A stretch of 64,000 bases of DNA from Bacillota bacterium (GCA_023408815.1 JAEYJO010000052.1:75758-139757), one strand, 5' to 3'; counted from the first letter of the stretch, positions 1 through 9,215 are shown. Notes: generated by a model not told the origin, from the sequence alone. Translations and numbers: made by a program.

Positions 1-944
1 CTGACCTCCGTTACCAGATAACCGTCCTGCAAAAGCTTTTTTGCCTTTTGCAGCCGGATATCCGTTAAGTATTTCACATAGCTGATGCCAAGCTCCTCTT
101 TAAAAAGCGTACTCAAATAAACCGGACTCATTTTTACAAGCTCGGCCAATTCATTCAAACTGATATCCTCATGATAATGCCCCTGAATATATTGCACCAG
201 ATCCTTAATCGTCCCATGGACAACACCCTGATCTTCCAGCTTCAGTTTGCTGATGATATTCAAGATAATATAATCTGCATATTCATCCACCTCATCATAT
301 GATTGCAAAATGAACAGATTCCTGTATGACGGGAAATGCTTTTCCGATGTGTTTGTCTTTGCGTTGTCGTAATAAACTCCCACAACAAACGTGACGAGGT
401 TGTACATATAACGTTTATAATCCTCTATTTTCATGCACTCTTTATGCATCTGCTCCTTGATATTTTTATAGGCTGCTTCCATTTCTTCATATTTTCCGGC
501 GCACTGGATCCGGACCAGTTCGTCAACCTTATGTGTCAAATAGGGATTCCCCGTATTTTTGCGGATATTTTTATAGTACATATCCTCTGCCAGCCGCAGT
601 GCCTCCTCGAGCTTTTCAAGTGTGATCGGCTTATCGACATAGCTGATCACGCCAAGTCCGATCGCTTTTTGCGCATAAGCGAATTCCTGATAACCGCTGA
701 TTACGATCGCCAGCATTTTCGGATATTTTTCCCGGCATTTTTGGATCAGCTCCAAGCCGCTCATTCGGGGCATTTTTATATCCGTAATCAGCACATCCGG
801 CTCGTTGTCTTGTATGATTTCCCACGCAGTCAATCCTTCATTTGCATATCCTAAAATCTCGCACTCGACATTGATCTCCCCCACTAACAGCTTAATCCCT
901 TCAATTACAAGAAACTCATCATCAACCGCAACTATTTTCAGCAT
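1..944 (-). CDS. AraC-type (YesN-like) two-component response regulator, 3' end cut by window
   Basis: Reading the minus strand from the ATG at 944 gives an open frame that runs off the window edge. It starts MLKIVAVDDEFLVIEG, a receiver domain with the acidic pocket at D8/D9, the phospho-acceptor D55 in VLITDIKMPRMSG, and a later YVDKPIT lysine. A linker of about 120 residues follows. The last part, with ISLNELAELVKMSPVYLS and LFKEELGISYVKYL, is the first half of an AraC helix-turn-helix; the remainder lies outside the window. YesN-type regulators usually pair with a YesM-type histidine kinase and control sugar uptake; no partner is visible here. The family call is strong, the target is unknown. 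Confidence 0.85.
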   Translation of the reverse strand, partial: MLKIVAVDDEFLVIEGIKLLVGEINVECEILGYANEGLTAWEIIQDNEPDVLITDIKMPRMSGLELIQKCREKYPKMLAIVISGYQEFAYAQKAIGLGVISYVDKPITLEKLEEALRLAEDMYYKNIRKNTGNPYLTHKVDELVRIQCAGKYEEMEAAYKNIKEQMHKECMKIEDYKRYMYNLVTFVVGVYYDNAKTNTSEKHFPSYRNLFILQSYDEVDEYADYIILNIISKLKLEDQGVVHGTIKDLVQYIQGHYHEDISLNELAELVKMSPVYLSTLFKEELGISYVKYLTDIRLQKAKKLLQDGYLVTEV

Positions 945-1163
945 ATTTTTCCCATTCCTTTACCGCATCGCCTATCAAAGAAGCTCTTTTTTTATCGAAT
1001 AATGAAAATAACACCTTAATTTTAAATCATAACCGTCATTATGTCTATTTCTCATACGCAAAATTTCATTTTTTTTCTAAAATTACTAATATTTCATTTT
1101 CAATCTGCGTTATTATCATCGGATGCTGATTCGGAAAATTTATATTATAAATCTTCTGCCATG

Positions 1164-1206
1164 AAACTGAAAAACGTAGAAAGATGCATCTGTTTTTCAG
1201 TTTTTT
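1164..1206 (+). terminator. Terminator-like hairpin in the gltA upstream region
   Basis: AAACTGAAAAAC at 1164-1175 pairs perfectly with GTTTTTCAGTTT at 1192-1203 across a 16-nt loop, followed by a run of T. It faces the plus strand although no plus-strand gene precedes it. The rest of the 425-bp gap (945-1369) is very AT-rich and holds no other feature I can support. It could be an attenuator in a long gltA leader or the end of a small RNA. Confidence 0.5.
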
Positions 1207-1369
1207 AATATACTGTTAATAGATAGGTTTTTTCTAATTTTTTATTTAAATATTTTATTTTATCTATTTTTATAAGTTTTTTTATGATATTATTGACCTG
1301 TTGACAGTTTATAATTCCAGCCTCTCATTTGCGGGGGGTATTGAGTATCAGCGAAAGGAGGACTATCTT

Positions 1370-2746
1370 ATGGATCACAATGTTTTTTCCGAAGTCACAC
1401 CGGAAATCGTACAGTTGGCGAAGCTAAGCGAAAAAGCCGACATTATCGAGACCGAACTTTTTACGAAATATGATGTAAAGAGAGGACTTCGTGATTTAAA
1501 TGGAAAAGGGGTGCTTGCCGGACTCACGCGAATTTCCGACGTGCGTGCCAGCAAAACGGTGGACGGCGTTCAGGTGCCGATTCACGGAGACCTGTTTTAT
1601 CGCGGCTACAATGTAAAAGACCTCGTTGCCGGATTTACAAAAGACAACCGCTTCGGTTTCGAAGAGACGACTTATCTCTTATTGTTCGATAAATTGCCCA
1701 CGGAAAAAGAACTGGCAGACTTTACTGCTCTGCTTTCCTATTACAGGAGCTTGCCCACAAGCTTCGTCCGCGATATCATCATGAAGGCTCCCAGTAAGGA
1801 TATGATGAATACTTTGGCAAGAAGCGTTCTGACGCTATATTCCTATGACGACAGGGCTGACGATACTACGCTTCCAAATGTGCTCAGACAGAGCCTGCAA
1901 CTCATCAGCCTGTTTCCTCTGCTGACCATTTACGGCTATCAGGCATACAGCCACTATCATGACGGCAAGAGTCTGTATATTCATTCACCTAAGCCGGAAT
2001 TATCTACCGCCGAAAATATATTGCATATTTTGAGACCGGATAGCTCCTACACGCCCCTAGAGGCGCGGATACTGGATATCGCACTCGTATTACATATGGA
2101 ACACGGCGGCGGAAACAATTCCACCTTTACTACCCATGTAGTCACTTCCTCGCTGACTGATACTTATTCCGTTATCGCGGCAGCTATCGGCTCCTTAAAG
2201 GGGCCCCGCCATGGCGGTGCCAATATAAAGGTAGTGCAGATGTTTGAAGATATGAAAAAGGAAATCTCCGACTGGGAGAACGAGGAACAGGTATCTGCCT
2301 ATCTTACCAGATTACTGCAGAAAGATGCCTTCGACCATGCCGGCTTGATTTATGGTGTCGGCCATGCCGTTTATTCCAAATCGGATCCCCGCGCCGTCAT
2401 TTTTAAATCTTTCGTGGAAAAACTTTCCGAAGAAAAAGGACTGCAGAAAGAATTCGCGCTCTATTCTCTCGTAGAGAAACTGGCACCGGAGGTCATCACG
2501 AGAGAAAGACAGATATACAAAGGCGTCAGCATCAATGTGGACTTCTATTCCGGCTTCGTTTATCACATGCTCGGCCTTCCTATGGAATTGTATACACCGA
2601 TTTTCGCTATCGCACGCATTTCAGGCTGGTGCGCTCACCGTATGGAGGAACTGGCCAACAACGGGAAAATCATCCGGCCTGCCTACAAACCCATCGGTGA
2701 AAACCGCAGCTACACGAATGTTTCGGATAGAAAAGGATCATCATAG
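1370..2746 (+). CDS. gltA: Citrate synthase
   Basis: 458 residues. It condenses oxaloacetate and acetyl-CoA to citrate in the cytoplasm. The family hallmarks are present in order: HMEHGGGN near residue 242 (catalytic-region His), GPRHGGAN near 280, YGVGHAVYSKSDPRA near 328 (active-site His and CoA/oxaloacetate contacts), and VNVDFYSG near 388 with the catalytic Asp. The frame is open upstream to 1301, but the ATG at 1370 is preferred because AAAGGAG lies 8-9 bases before it. The gene stands alone between a divergent regulator and a convergent membrane-protein gene, with its own terminator. No aconitase or isocitrate dehydrogenase is in the window, so its role (glutamate synthesis or other) is inferred. 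Confidence 0.95.
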   Translation: MDHNVFSEVTPEIVQLAKLSEKADIIETELFTKYDVKRGLRDLNGKGVLAGLTRISDVRASKTVDGVQVPIHGDLFYRGYNVKDLVAGFTKDNRFGFEETTYLLLFDKLPTEKELADFTALLSYYRSLPTSFVRDIIMKAPSKDMMNTLARSVLTLYSYDDRADDTTLPNVLRQSLQLISLFPLLTIYGYQAYSHYHDGKSLYIHSPKPELSTAENILHILRPDSSYTPLEARILDIALVLHMEHGGGNNSTFTTHVVTSSLTDTYSVIAAAIGSLKGPRHGGANIKVVQMFEDMKKEISDWENEEQVSAYLTRLLQKDAFDHAGLIYGVGHAVYSKSDPRAVIFKSFVEKLSEEKGLQKEFALYSLVEKLAPEVITRERQIYKGVSINVDFYSGFVYHMLGLPMELYTPIFAIARISGWCAHRMEELANNGKIIRPAYKPIGENRSYTNVSDRKGSS

Positions 2747-2762
2747 AGGTTATAAATATAAA

Positions 2763-2794
2763 AACCAACAGATTACTGGTCTGCTGGTTTTTTT
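2763..2794 (+). terminator. Intrinsic terminator of citrate synthase gene
   Basis: AACCAACAG (2763-2771) pairs with CTGCTGGTT (2781-2789) with one wobble, loop of 9 nt, then a run of T. It starts 16 bases after the gltA stop codon. Confidence 0.85.
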
Positions 2795-2800
2795 GAACAA

Positions 2801-3166
2801 TTATTTCTTTTTTGTATCGACTCCGTCTATGAACATCTTTTTCGCCCTATTGGAAGCTACCGCGAATAAGATCAAAACGATGATGAAGCCGCCGAAGGCT
2901 ATGAGCGATATATAGGCGGGACCGCCGTACTCAGTGGTTATAATGCCCATCAGACCGATTGCACATGTAAGAATTCCCATGAACAGCGCTTTGGGGAACA
3001 TATAAGTAATAAAACCTTCCTTATCGCGGATCTTATTCACATCCACGTCTTTACTGACCAGCGCTCCGCCCGATATATTTCCTGTCGTCTTCATAGTAAT
3101 AGCGGAATAAATCAGGTATATCCCGCTGATAATAATTAATAGGTCAAACATATTTGATGTATCCAT
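2801..3166 (-). CDS. Small three-helix membrane protein, function unknown
   Basis: 121 residues. Hydrophobic segments lie at about 7-25, 58-77 and 84-103, separated by a polar loop and followed by a Lys-rich tail ending DTKKK. No signal peptide or known domain is recognised. The ATG follows AAGGAGCGAAATACT, a good ribosome site, only 13 bases after the threonine synthase stop, so the two genes are very probably co-transcribed. Such pairing does not establish a function; a transport or regulatory role would be a guess. Confidence 0.75.
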   Translation of the reverse strand: MDTSNMFDLLIIISGIYLIYSAITMKTTGNISGGALVSKDVDVNKIRDKEGFITYMFPKALFMGILTCAIGLMGIITTEYGGPAYISLIAFGGFIIVLILFAVASNRAKKMFIDGVDTKKK

Positions 3167-3179
3167 AGTATTTCGCTCC

Positions 3180-4670
3180 TTACTTAAGCTTTAAGAACTC
3201 TTCCACTGTTTTTTGCATCGCTTCTTTATCGCAGATATAGTCGTGAATTACCGGTGCTGATTTTATTTCCTCAATAGCTTCAGGTACGGCTACATTAGCC
3301 AGTACAGAAAGCTCATCCACCAGTTCGAAATCCGACATTCTATCGTATTTCTCATCGATTGCATTCATTACACTTCTCGTGAATTTGAAGGGGCTTGCCG
3401 TAGAAGCGATGACCGTAGGAGTCTCATCCTTGGTCTCCTCCTTATACTTGCCGTATACGCAGGCTGCAACCGCAGTATGCGTATCGATGACATATCCTGT
3501 CTCCTCATACAAAGCCTTGATGGTGTCCGCTGTCTCCTGCTCTGAAGCATAATTTCCGTAGAAGTCTGTAAGAAGTGCTCTCATCGGCTCCGTAATCTCA
3601 TATTTACCGTCTCCGCTTAAAGCCTTCATAAGCTGCGCAGTCTTATCCCCGTCACCTTCCGCTATTTTATATATCAACCGCTCCAAATTGCTGGAAATAA
3701 GAATATCCATCGAAGGAGAGCTGGTCAAAACAAATTCTCTGTTTCTATCATATACTCCGGTGCTGAAGAAATCATAAAGCACCTTATTGTCATTAGAAGC
3801 GCAAATCAGTTTATCGATAGGAAGTCCCATGTTCTTCGCATAAAACGCCGCCAGAATATTGCCGAAATTACCGGTAGGAACCACTACGTTGATTTTCTCT
3901 CCCTCTGTTATTTTCTCCTCCGCAAGAAGTGCTGCATAAGCATATACGTAATATACGATCTGTGGAACGAGACGGCCGATATTGATCGAGTTGGCTGAAG
4001 AAAACTGGTAGCCCTGCCCGTCCATCCTCTTTGCAAGCTCTTTATCCGCGAAGATGCGCTTCACTCCGGTCTGGGCATCATCGAAATTCCCGTGAATACC
4101 AACTACATATGTATTATCGCCCTTCTGCGTAACCATTTGCTTCTCCTGAATCGGACTTACACCGTTTTTAGGGTAAAATACGATAATCTTCGTACCTTCC
4201 ACCCCTGCAAAGCCCGCAAGCGCCGCCTTACCCGTATCGCCCGAGGTAGCTGTGAGAATGACGATCTCATTTGTTACATTGTTCTTTTTCGCTGCCGTGG
4301 TCATTAAATGAGGCAGGATGGACAATGCCATATCCTTAAAAGCAATGGTAGCTCCATGAAACAGTTCGAGGTAATAAGCTTTATCCGCGCTTACTAACGG
4401 AGCGATAGCCTCCGTGTCAAATTTCGAATCGTAAGCACGTCCGATGCAGTTTTTCAGCTCTTCCTCCGTAAAATCCGTCAGATACAGCTTCATGACTTCA
4501 TAGGCTACTTCCTGATAGGTCATGCCTGCCAGTTCCTTGAGGCTCTTATCAAGTGCCGGAACGTGGTCGGGAACGAATAAGCCTCCATCCTCGGATATAC
4601 CTTTTAAAATGGCCTCCGATGCCCTTACCCGTATACCGTTATTTCTCGTACTGTTATATAATACTTCCAT
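3180..4670 (-). CDS. thrC: Threonine synthase
   Basis: 496 residues. This PLP enzyme converts O-phosphohomoserine to threonine, the last step of threonine synthesis. The N-terminal part shows YNSTRNNG and GLFVPDHVP typical of the long (yeast/E. coli type) class. The Schiff-base lysine sits in ATIAFKDMAL near residue 110. TATSGDTGKAAL is the phosphate-binding loop, and NFGNILAAFYAK and SSNLERL are also family features. Length matches the long class. GAGAGGTGG precedes the ATG. A clear promoter lies 65-93 bases upstream. No hom or thrB is adjacent. Confidence 0.95.
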   Translation of the reverse strand: MEVLYNSTRNNGIRVRASEAILKGISEDGGLFVPDHVPALDKSLKELAGMTYQEVAYEVMKLYLTDFTEEELKNCIGRAYDSKFDTEAIAPLVSADKAYYLELFHGATIAFKDMALSILPHLMTTAAKKNNVTNEIVILTATSGDTGKAALAGFAGVEGTKIIVFYPKNGVSPIQEKQMVTQKGDNTYVVGIHGNFDDAQTGVKRIFADKELAKRMDGQGYQFSSANSINIGRLVPQIVYYVYAYAALLAEEKITEGEKINVVVPTGNFGNILAAFYAKNMGLPIDKLICASNDNKVLYDFFSTGVYDRNREFVLTSSPSMDILISSNLERLIYKIAEGDGDKTAQLMKALSGDGKYEITEPMRALLTDFYGNYASEQETADTIKALYEETGYVIDTHTAVAACVYGKYKEETKDETPTVIASTASPFKFTRSVMNAIDEKYDRMSDFELVDELSVLANVAVPEAIEEIKSAPVIHDYICDKEAMQKTVEEFLKLK

Positions 4671-4734
4671 TGTGCCACCTCTCAGCTCTTTTTATCTTAG
4701 AGTCCCTTGCGTGAGACGCTGTTATCGGTTAGTA

Positions 4735-4763
4735 AGTATAACATATATTTTATATCCGTGCAA
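4735..4763 (-). promoter_or_regulatory. Promoter for thrC
   Basis: Read on the minus strand: -35 TTGCAC (4763-4758), 17-bp spacer, -10 TATACT (4740-4735). The predicted start near 4728 gives a leader of about 58 nt with no T-box-like structure that I can see. Confidence 0.7.
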
Positions 4764-4770
4764 CGCCATG

Positions 4771-5397
4771 TCATGAGAAAAATTCATGTCCGCCATAAGA
4801 AAACAGCAAAGTCAGGCTGTTATCGAACCATTTCATCTTCTCGGGGTCCGCATATTTTCGCGATGCAAAATAAAGAGCACCCTTCGTTATGTCCTCTCCA
4901 TACAGTACCTTGTCCACCGCTTCCTTCGTTTCCTCACTGACGGTCACCTTCTCATACCTTCCGTCCGAAATAGGGGAGAACTGGGCAACTCCGTTCTCTC
5001 TCTGGAATACGACCTCCTTCACCGTATCGGGGAATTTATTGCTTTCCACCCGATTCATTACCACTCCGGCAACCAGCATCTTGCCTGTAATATCCTCTCC
5101 TCCCGCTTCCGCTTCCACGATTTTTAAAAGTACCTCATAATCTTCATTGGACAGCGTGTATTTCGCTTTTTTCTCAATGACATTGTAGTCTACTACCCTC
5201 TGTCCTGACGACGCTCGTGTTACCAATCGGATAAATGTGGCCGCGTCCAGACGCGCCTGATCTTCCATAAAACGGATTTGAAACGCCGGGGTCGCAGCAA
5301 TTCTGTTAATCTGCAGCTCTTTCACATTAAACCACGTGACGGCGAGGATCACATTACATAGCAACAATATGGTCATATTCTTTTTGTACGTCTTCAT
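4771..5397 (-). CDS. Membrane-anchored cell wall hydrolase, SleB-like (hydrolase_2)
   Basis: 208 residues. Residues 7-24 form an N-terminal signal anchor. The C-terminal half (from about 80) is a SleB/CwlJ-type lytic domain: YEVLLKIVEAEAGGED contains the expected catalytic Glu, followed by MLVAGVVMNRVESNKFP and NGVAQFSP. Family members cleave peptidoglycan, often the spore cortex. With only an anchor and no peptidoglycan-binding domain, this one may act on vegetative wall. GAGGAC precedes the ATG. The gene ends just upstream of the thrC promoter and is divergent from the AP2 gene. Confidence 0.85.
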   Translation of the reverse strand: MKTYKKNMTILLLCNVILAVTWFNVKELQINRIAATPAFQIRFMEDQARLDAATFIRLVTRASSGQRVVDYNVIEKKAKYTLSNEDYEVLLKIVEAEAGGEDITGKMLVAGVVMNRVESNKFPDTVKEVVFQRENGVAQFSPISDGRYEKVTVSEETKEAVDKVLYGEDITKGALYFASRKYADPEKMKWFDNSLTLLFSYGGHEFFS

Positions 5398-5524
5398 AAT
5401 TTTAAAGTCCTCTTTTTATTTTCATGAATCTTCAGTTGTCAGGATTCACGACCTTTATTTTTGTCACACAAATGTAACAGTTCTTTAATATTTTATACAA
5501 AGAGTGCTGAAAATATTTCTAAAT

Positions 5525-5553
5525 TTGTATTCTTTTTTCTAAAATGTTATACT
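5525..5553 (+). promoter_or_regulatory. Promoter for the AP2-domain gene
   Basis: -35 TTGTAT (5525-5530), exactly 17 bp, -10 TATACT (5548-5553). The predicted start near 5560 would leave almost no leader for an ATG at 5566, so it supports translation from 5617. Confidence 0.7.
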
Positions 5554-5616
5554 TAGGATAAAATAATGACAAAATTTGAGAAAATAGTACTTTTTTTCTA
5601 TAAATCGAGGGATGCC

Positions 5617-6420
5617 ATGGATAAAAAACTGCCCGGTGTATATGCCGCAAAGAAAAAAAATAACTCCACATATTACCGTGCTTCTATCACTTTTAGAGAA
5701 AAGCATATAAGCCTTGGAAGCTATGACCTCGAAGAAACAGCCCACCTCGCCTATAAGGAGGCGCAACTGCTCATCAAATCCGACTCCATAACCGTGGAGG
5801 ATTACTCTCCGGATTCCCTTTTAGCTTTCGGGAAATGGGTCAGTCTGCTGAATTTCCGGGATAACGGACTTTATTTTGCCACACCTATCTACATGCGGAA
5901 GAAATATTTTTTATACTATTATTCTCTCGCCTACATACTTAAATTCGATATTGACGATTTATTCTACTATTCCTCTCGCAAAATTATGCGGAGAGGACGC
6001 CATCTTTTCGTTGCCGACTACGGGATGCAGGTCAATATCCTCAACCGTTACGGTATAAAAAATTACGCGGTGGCCGACAAGGATTACCGGTTTATCAATG
6101 GGGATCCTACTGATTTCCGTTATGAAAATATTGAAATTCTCAACCGCTTTCATGGAATCAGCCATATTCCCTCTGCGAAAGGCATGAGATACAAGGTGCG
6201 CATCCATGTGAAGGGTAATTATGTGGTGGGCATCTATCATACGGAGGAGGAAGCCGCTATCGCCTATAATAAAGCGGTGGACGTATTAAAAAGAAACGGC
6301 ATAGACCGCAATTATTCCCCTAACTACATCGAAGGGCTTTCTCCTGCTGTCTATGCCGATATATATTCAAAACTTAAAATTTCCCCAAAACTGAATGAGC
6401 TTTTCTTAAAAGACTCATAA
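5617..6420 (+). CDS. AP2-domain DNA-binding protein with degenerate HNH-like centre
   Basis: 267 residues from the ATG at 5617, chosen because GAGGG lies 5 bases before it and the mapped promoter would start transcription near 5560; the in-frame ATG at 5566 is the alternative. Residues 4-57 resemble an AP2/integrase-type DNA-binding fold (LPGVYAAKKKNNSTYY, ITFREKHISLGSYD, EETAHLAYKEAQLL). A second AP2-like block lies near residues 190-235 (YKVRIHVKGNYVVGIYHTEE, EAAIAYNKAVDVL). Between them, INGDPTDFRYENIEILNR matches the second half of an HNH nuclease motif, but the catalytic His residues are absent. The likely role is sequence-specific DNA binding derived from a homing-endonuclease relative. 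It ends 2 bases from the convergent lysozyme gene. Confidence 0.75.
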   Translation: MDKKLPGVYAAKKKNNSTYYRASITFREKHISLGSYDLEETAHLAYKEAQLLIKSDSITVEDYSPDSLLAFGKWVSLLNFRDNGLYFATPIYMRKKYFLYYYSLAYILKFDIDDLFYYSSRKIMRRGRHLFVADYGMQVNILNRYGIKNYAVADKDYRFINGDPTDFRYENIEILNRFHGISHIPSAKGMRYKVRIHVKGNYVVGIYHTEEEAAIAYNKAVDVLKRNGIDRNYSPNYIEGLSPAVYADIYSKLKISPKLNELFLKDS

Positions 6421-6422
6421 TC

Positions 6423-7664
6423 TTATTTCTCAGAATAATCAATAAAACTAATATTCAAATCAATATCACCTGTTATTCCGCTCACCTTGCCTTCCAGGGT
6501 ATATTGCCACATCTGGAACTGATACGGATAATCCGGCACGTCCTCCTGCTGAGACAACCAAATGTCATAGCCGGTCAGTTTTGTCAAATCAACCTGTTTG
6601 ATCAACCATTCCTTAGTCCCATAAACCATCGGTTTATAGCCTGCATTTTTTACAGTGTCCAAAAATGCCTTAGCTATAGTAGTCTTCTGGTCTCTGGACA
6701 ACGCTTCTATCCTCGCGGTATCATTCTTCACATATTCCATATCGAAGGCGATAGGGTAGGTTATCTTATAATTGCTCAGATTCTGCAAATTCTGTATGAC
6801 GAAATTAGCCTCTTCTATCGCCTCGTCCGACGTAATGGCCTGCGAGAAAAAATAAATACCAATGTCAAGCCCTGCTTCCGAAGCCTTCGCAATATTATCC
6901 GCGAATTTCTCATCCAATACAATCTGGCCGCTGCCATAGCCCCTGGCTCCCAGGCGTATCATAACAAAATCGATTCCCGCCCCCTTTAGGCTGGCGAAAT
7001 CTATCTCCTCGTTATATTTGGACACATCCGCTCCCAGATAGGAAACACTCTTTCCTTCCTGATAATAAGCCATCTTGTCAGATTTCATTGTAAGATTAGT
7101 AAAATCGTAAATATTCTTCTCCAGATATGGATTGATCAACACCCATTCCTCTGAACCGTCGGCATATGTAATCAAGGTATGCTTTCCATCGTTTTCAGGC
7201 ATTTCCTGCTGCTCCCTGTCATATTGGGAATACTTATCGCCTTCTGTCTGCGCGTCCCCTGAATCCTTCGTTTCAGACGTCTCGTGCTCCGAGCCGCTTA
7301 CGGATTTCGGCTCATCGTTCGGATACATATCCCAAAAATCCAAGTCCGAGGCAGTGAGCTTATTCTCCTCATACAACCTCTCAATATTCTTCATCCTGCT
7401 GGCACTGCCGTTCACCACAAGATCCTGCTCCCCCTCGGAAGCGACCGGCGCACTGTCCCCCGTTACACTCGCATCCCCGTGTTCCACCGCCATAACAGTT
7501 GTATTCTGTGCTTTCTCTGCCCTAAGCTTCGCTGAAGATGTCTGCTCCTGCTTCGCAAAAAACACTACTCCAAGAATCAATAGAGCACTTAGGCTGACGC
7601 CTATCACCACGTATTTCGCAGAAAGCTTCGCCCCTATATCGTCATTTTCTCCCGGTAATCTCAT
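6423..7664 (-). CDS. Membrane-anchored GH25 lysozyme (N-acetylmuramidase)
   Basis: 413 residues from ATG 7664; a TTG at 7754 in the same frame is possible but lacks a ribosome site. Residues 15-37 form one transmembrane anchor. A low-complexity Ser/Glu/Asp-rich stalk runs to about 170. The GH25 barrel starts at YLGADVSKYNEEIDFASLKG, with the catalytic DxE in IAFDMEYV, a substrate-region YGTKEWL, and the terminal QMWQYT and GDIDLN motifs. It should cleave MurNAc-GlcNAc bonds outside the membrane. Whether it remodels the cell's own wall or attacks other cells cannot be read from sequence. It lies downstream of the rnf operon in the same direction, separated by 144 bp. Confidence 0.9.
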   Translation of the reverse strand: MRLPGENDDIGAKLSAKYVVIGVSLSALLILGVVFFAKQEQTSSAKLRAEKAQNTTVMAVEHGDASVTGDSAPVASEGEQDLVVNGSASRMKNIERLYEENKLTASDLDFWDMYPNDEPKSVSGSEHETSETKDSGDAQTEGDKYSQYDREQQEMPENDGKHTLITYADGSEEWVLINPYLEKNIYDFTNLTMKSDKMAYYQEGKSVSYLGADVSKYNEEIDFASLKGAGIDFVMIRLGARGYGSGQIVLDEKFADNIAKASEAGLDIGIYFFSQAITSDEAIEEANFVIQNLQNLSNYKITYPIAFDMEYVKNDTARIEALSRDQKTTIAKAFLDTVKNAGYKPMVYGTKEWLIKQVDLTKLTGYDIWLSQQEDVPDYPYQFQMWQYTLEGKVSGITGDIDLNISFIDYSEK

Positions 7665-7808
7665 CGCTTCACTTCTTTTCCATGATTTTATATCATTGAT
7701 ATCTTCCGTTATTCGCTTCACTAACAATTTAACATGAAATCGGGCTGTGCGCAAGTCTCTGCACGTTTCCCATATCCCATCGTGTGTGAACTTGTCGATT
7801 GATGAAAC

Positions 7809-8609
7809 TTATGCCCTCTTCAAAATAGTCTTTTTCGGACACTTCTCCATGCAGATGCCGCATTCGGTACACTTTTCGTAATCGATGGCAGCATTAAAGT
7901 CTATAACGTCCACCGCCTCCGAAGGGCAGTTTTTCTTACAAAGCTGGCAGCCGATACACCCCACCGTACAGTTTCTGGCGGTCTCCTTCCCCTTGTCCTC
8001 GGAATTGCAGGCCACTACATATTTGGCATCGTAGGGTATCAGCTCGATCAAAGACTTCGGACATACCTCCACGCATTTCCCGCAGGCCTTACATGCCACC
8101 TTGTCCACTACTGCCACTCCTTTCACTACGTGAATTGCGTCGAAAGGGCAGGCCGTAACGCAGCTTCCGCCGCCGAGACAGCCATAGTTACACGACTTAG
8201 GACCGCCGTTTGGTACGAAGGCCAGCATTCGGCAATCCTGCACTCCGAAATATTCATAATCCACCGCAGTTTTATCGAGATCGCCCTGACATTTCACGAA
8301 GGCTGTCCTCTTTACCGTCTCCTGCACTTCCACTCCCATGATTCCGGCGATGACCTTGCCTGCCGCCTCTCCGCCTACCGGACATGCGCCCACTGCTGCT
8401 TCTCCCCTGACAATAGCCGAAGCCAGACCGGAGCAGCCGGGAAAGCCGCAGCCTCCACAGTTATTTCCGGGCAGTGCCGCCAGCACCGCCTCTTCTCTTT
8501 CATCCACATTTACCCTGAACTTGATCGCCGCGATGCCCAGAAACAGACCGGTAAAAAGTCCGATTCCTCCCACGATCGCCATGGCAATTACAACACCGAC
8601 TGTACTCAT
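7809..8609 (-). CDS. rnfB: Rnf complex subunit B (ferredoxin-type)
   Basis: 266 residues. An N-terminal membrane helix (5-28) is followed by the RnfB 4Fe-4S motif NNCGGCGFPGCSG with a distal Cys (GACPVGG). C-terminal ferredoxin clusters then occur: CLGGGSCVTACP, CKACGKCVEVCP, CIGCQLCKKNCP and CTECGICMEKCP. RnfB accepts electrons from reduced ferredoxin and passes them into the Rnf membrane complex. AGGAGG precedes the ATG, 12 bases after rnfA. It is the last gene of the operon. No clear terminator follows. Confidence 0.97.
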   Translation of the reverse strand: MSTVGVVIAMAIVGGIGLFTGLFLGIAAIKFRVNVDEREEAVLAALPGNNCGGCGFPGCSGLASAIVRGEAAVGACPVGGEAAGKVIAGIMGVEVQETVKRTAFVKCQGDLDKTAVDYEYFGVQDCRMLAFVPNGGPKSCNYGCLGGGSCVTACPFDAIHVVKGVAVVDKVACKACGKCVEVCPKSLIELIPYDAKYVVACNSEDKGKETARNCTVGCIGCQLCKKNCPSEAVDVIDFNAAIDYEKCTECGICMEKCPKKTILKRA

Positions 8610-8621
8610 TTTGAATACCTC

Positions 8622-9215
8622 CTACAACAAGCCTGAAAATCCACAGAAAGCAATTGCCATAAGCCCCGCCGTTACGAGCACAATAGGCATCCCTTTAAAG
8701 GATTCCGGTATATCATTATATTCCATCTTCTCGCGTATGCCCGCCAGTATCAGAATTGCAATCGTAAATCCTACCGAGGTTGCAAAGCCATTGACAATAC
8801 CGGTAACGATATCGTATTTCTTCTGAACGTTCACGAGGGCGATACCAAGCACCGCACAATTTGTCGTAATCAGCGGCAAATATACACCAAGTGACTGGTA
8901 AAGGGAAGGTATGAATTTCTTAAGGAACATCTCCACAAACTGAACCAGCGCCGCTATAACAAGAATAAATACGATGGTCTGCAGATATGTAATATTAAGC
9001 GCCTGAAGGACATACTTATAAATCATTCCCGATACTGCAGAGGCCAGCGTTATGACGAAAATAACCGATATTCCCATTCCCGCGGCCGTATCCGTCTTCT
9101 TTGAAACTCCTAAAAACGGGCACAGGCCCAGAAACTGGCTAAGGACGACATTGCTCACAAGGGAAGAACCCACCAGAATAATAAGTAACTCCTTGATATT
9201 TATATCAATAATCAT
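8622..9215 (-). CDS. rnfA: Rnf complex subunit A
   Basis: 197 residues from ATG 9215, chosen because GGAAAGGAGG lies upstream; this gives the usual family length of about 190. It is a six-helix integral membrane protein with the RnfA/NqrE signatures VLSQFLGLCPFLGVSKK and TTNCAVLGIALVN. The two conserved Cys in the membrane bind the intramembrane Fe-S centre in characterised Rnf/Nqr. The start overlaps the end of rnfE by 11 bases, which suggests translational coupling. Confidence 0.97.
   Translation of the reverse strand: MIIDINIKELLIILVGSSLVSNVVLSQFLGLCPFLGVSKKTDTAAGMGISVIFVITLASAVSGMIYKYVLQALNITYLQTIVFILVIAALVQFVEMFLKKFIPSLYQSLGVYLPLITTNCAVLGIALVNVQKKYDIVTGIVNGFATSVGFTIAILILAGIREKMEYNDIPESFKGMPIVLVTAGLMAIAFCGFSGLL

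Noticed and set aside
5419..5445. Inverted repeat TGAATC/GATTCA upstream of the wall hydrolase
   Set aside because: Six-bp arms with a 12-nt spacer in AT-rich DNA are too weak to call an operator or terminator.
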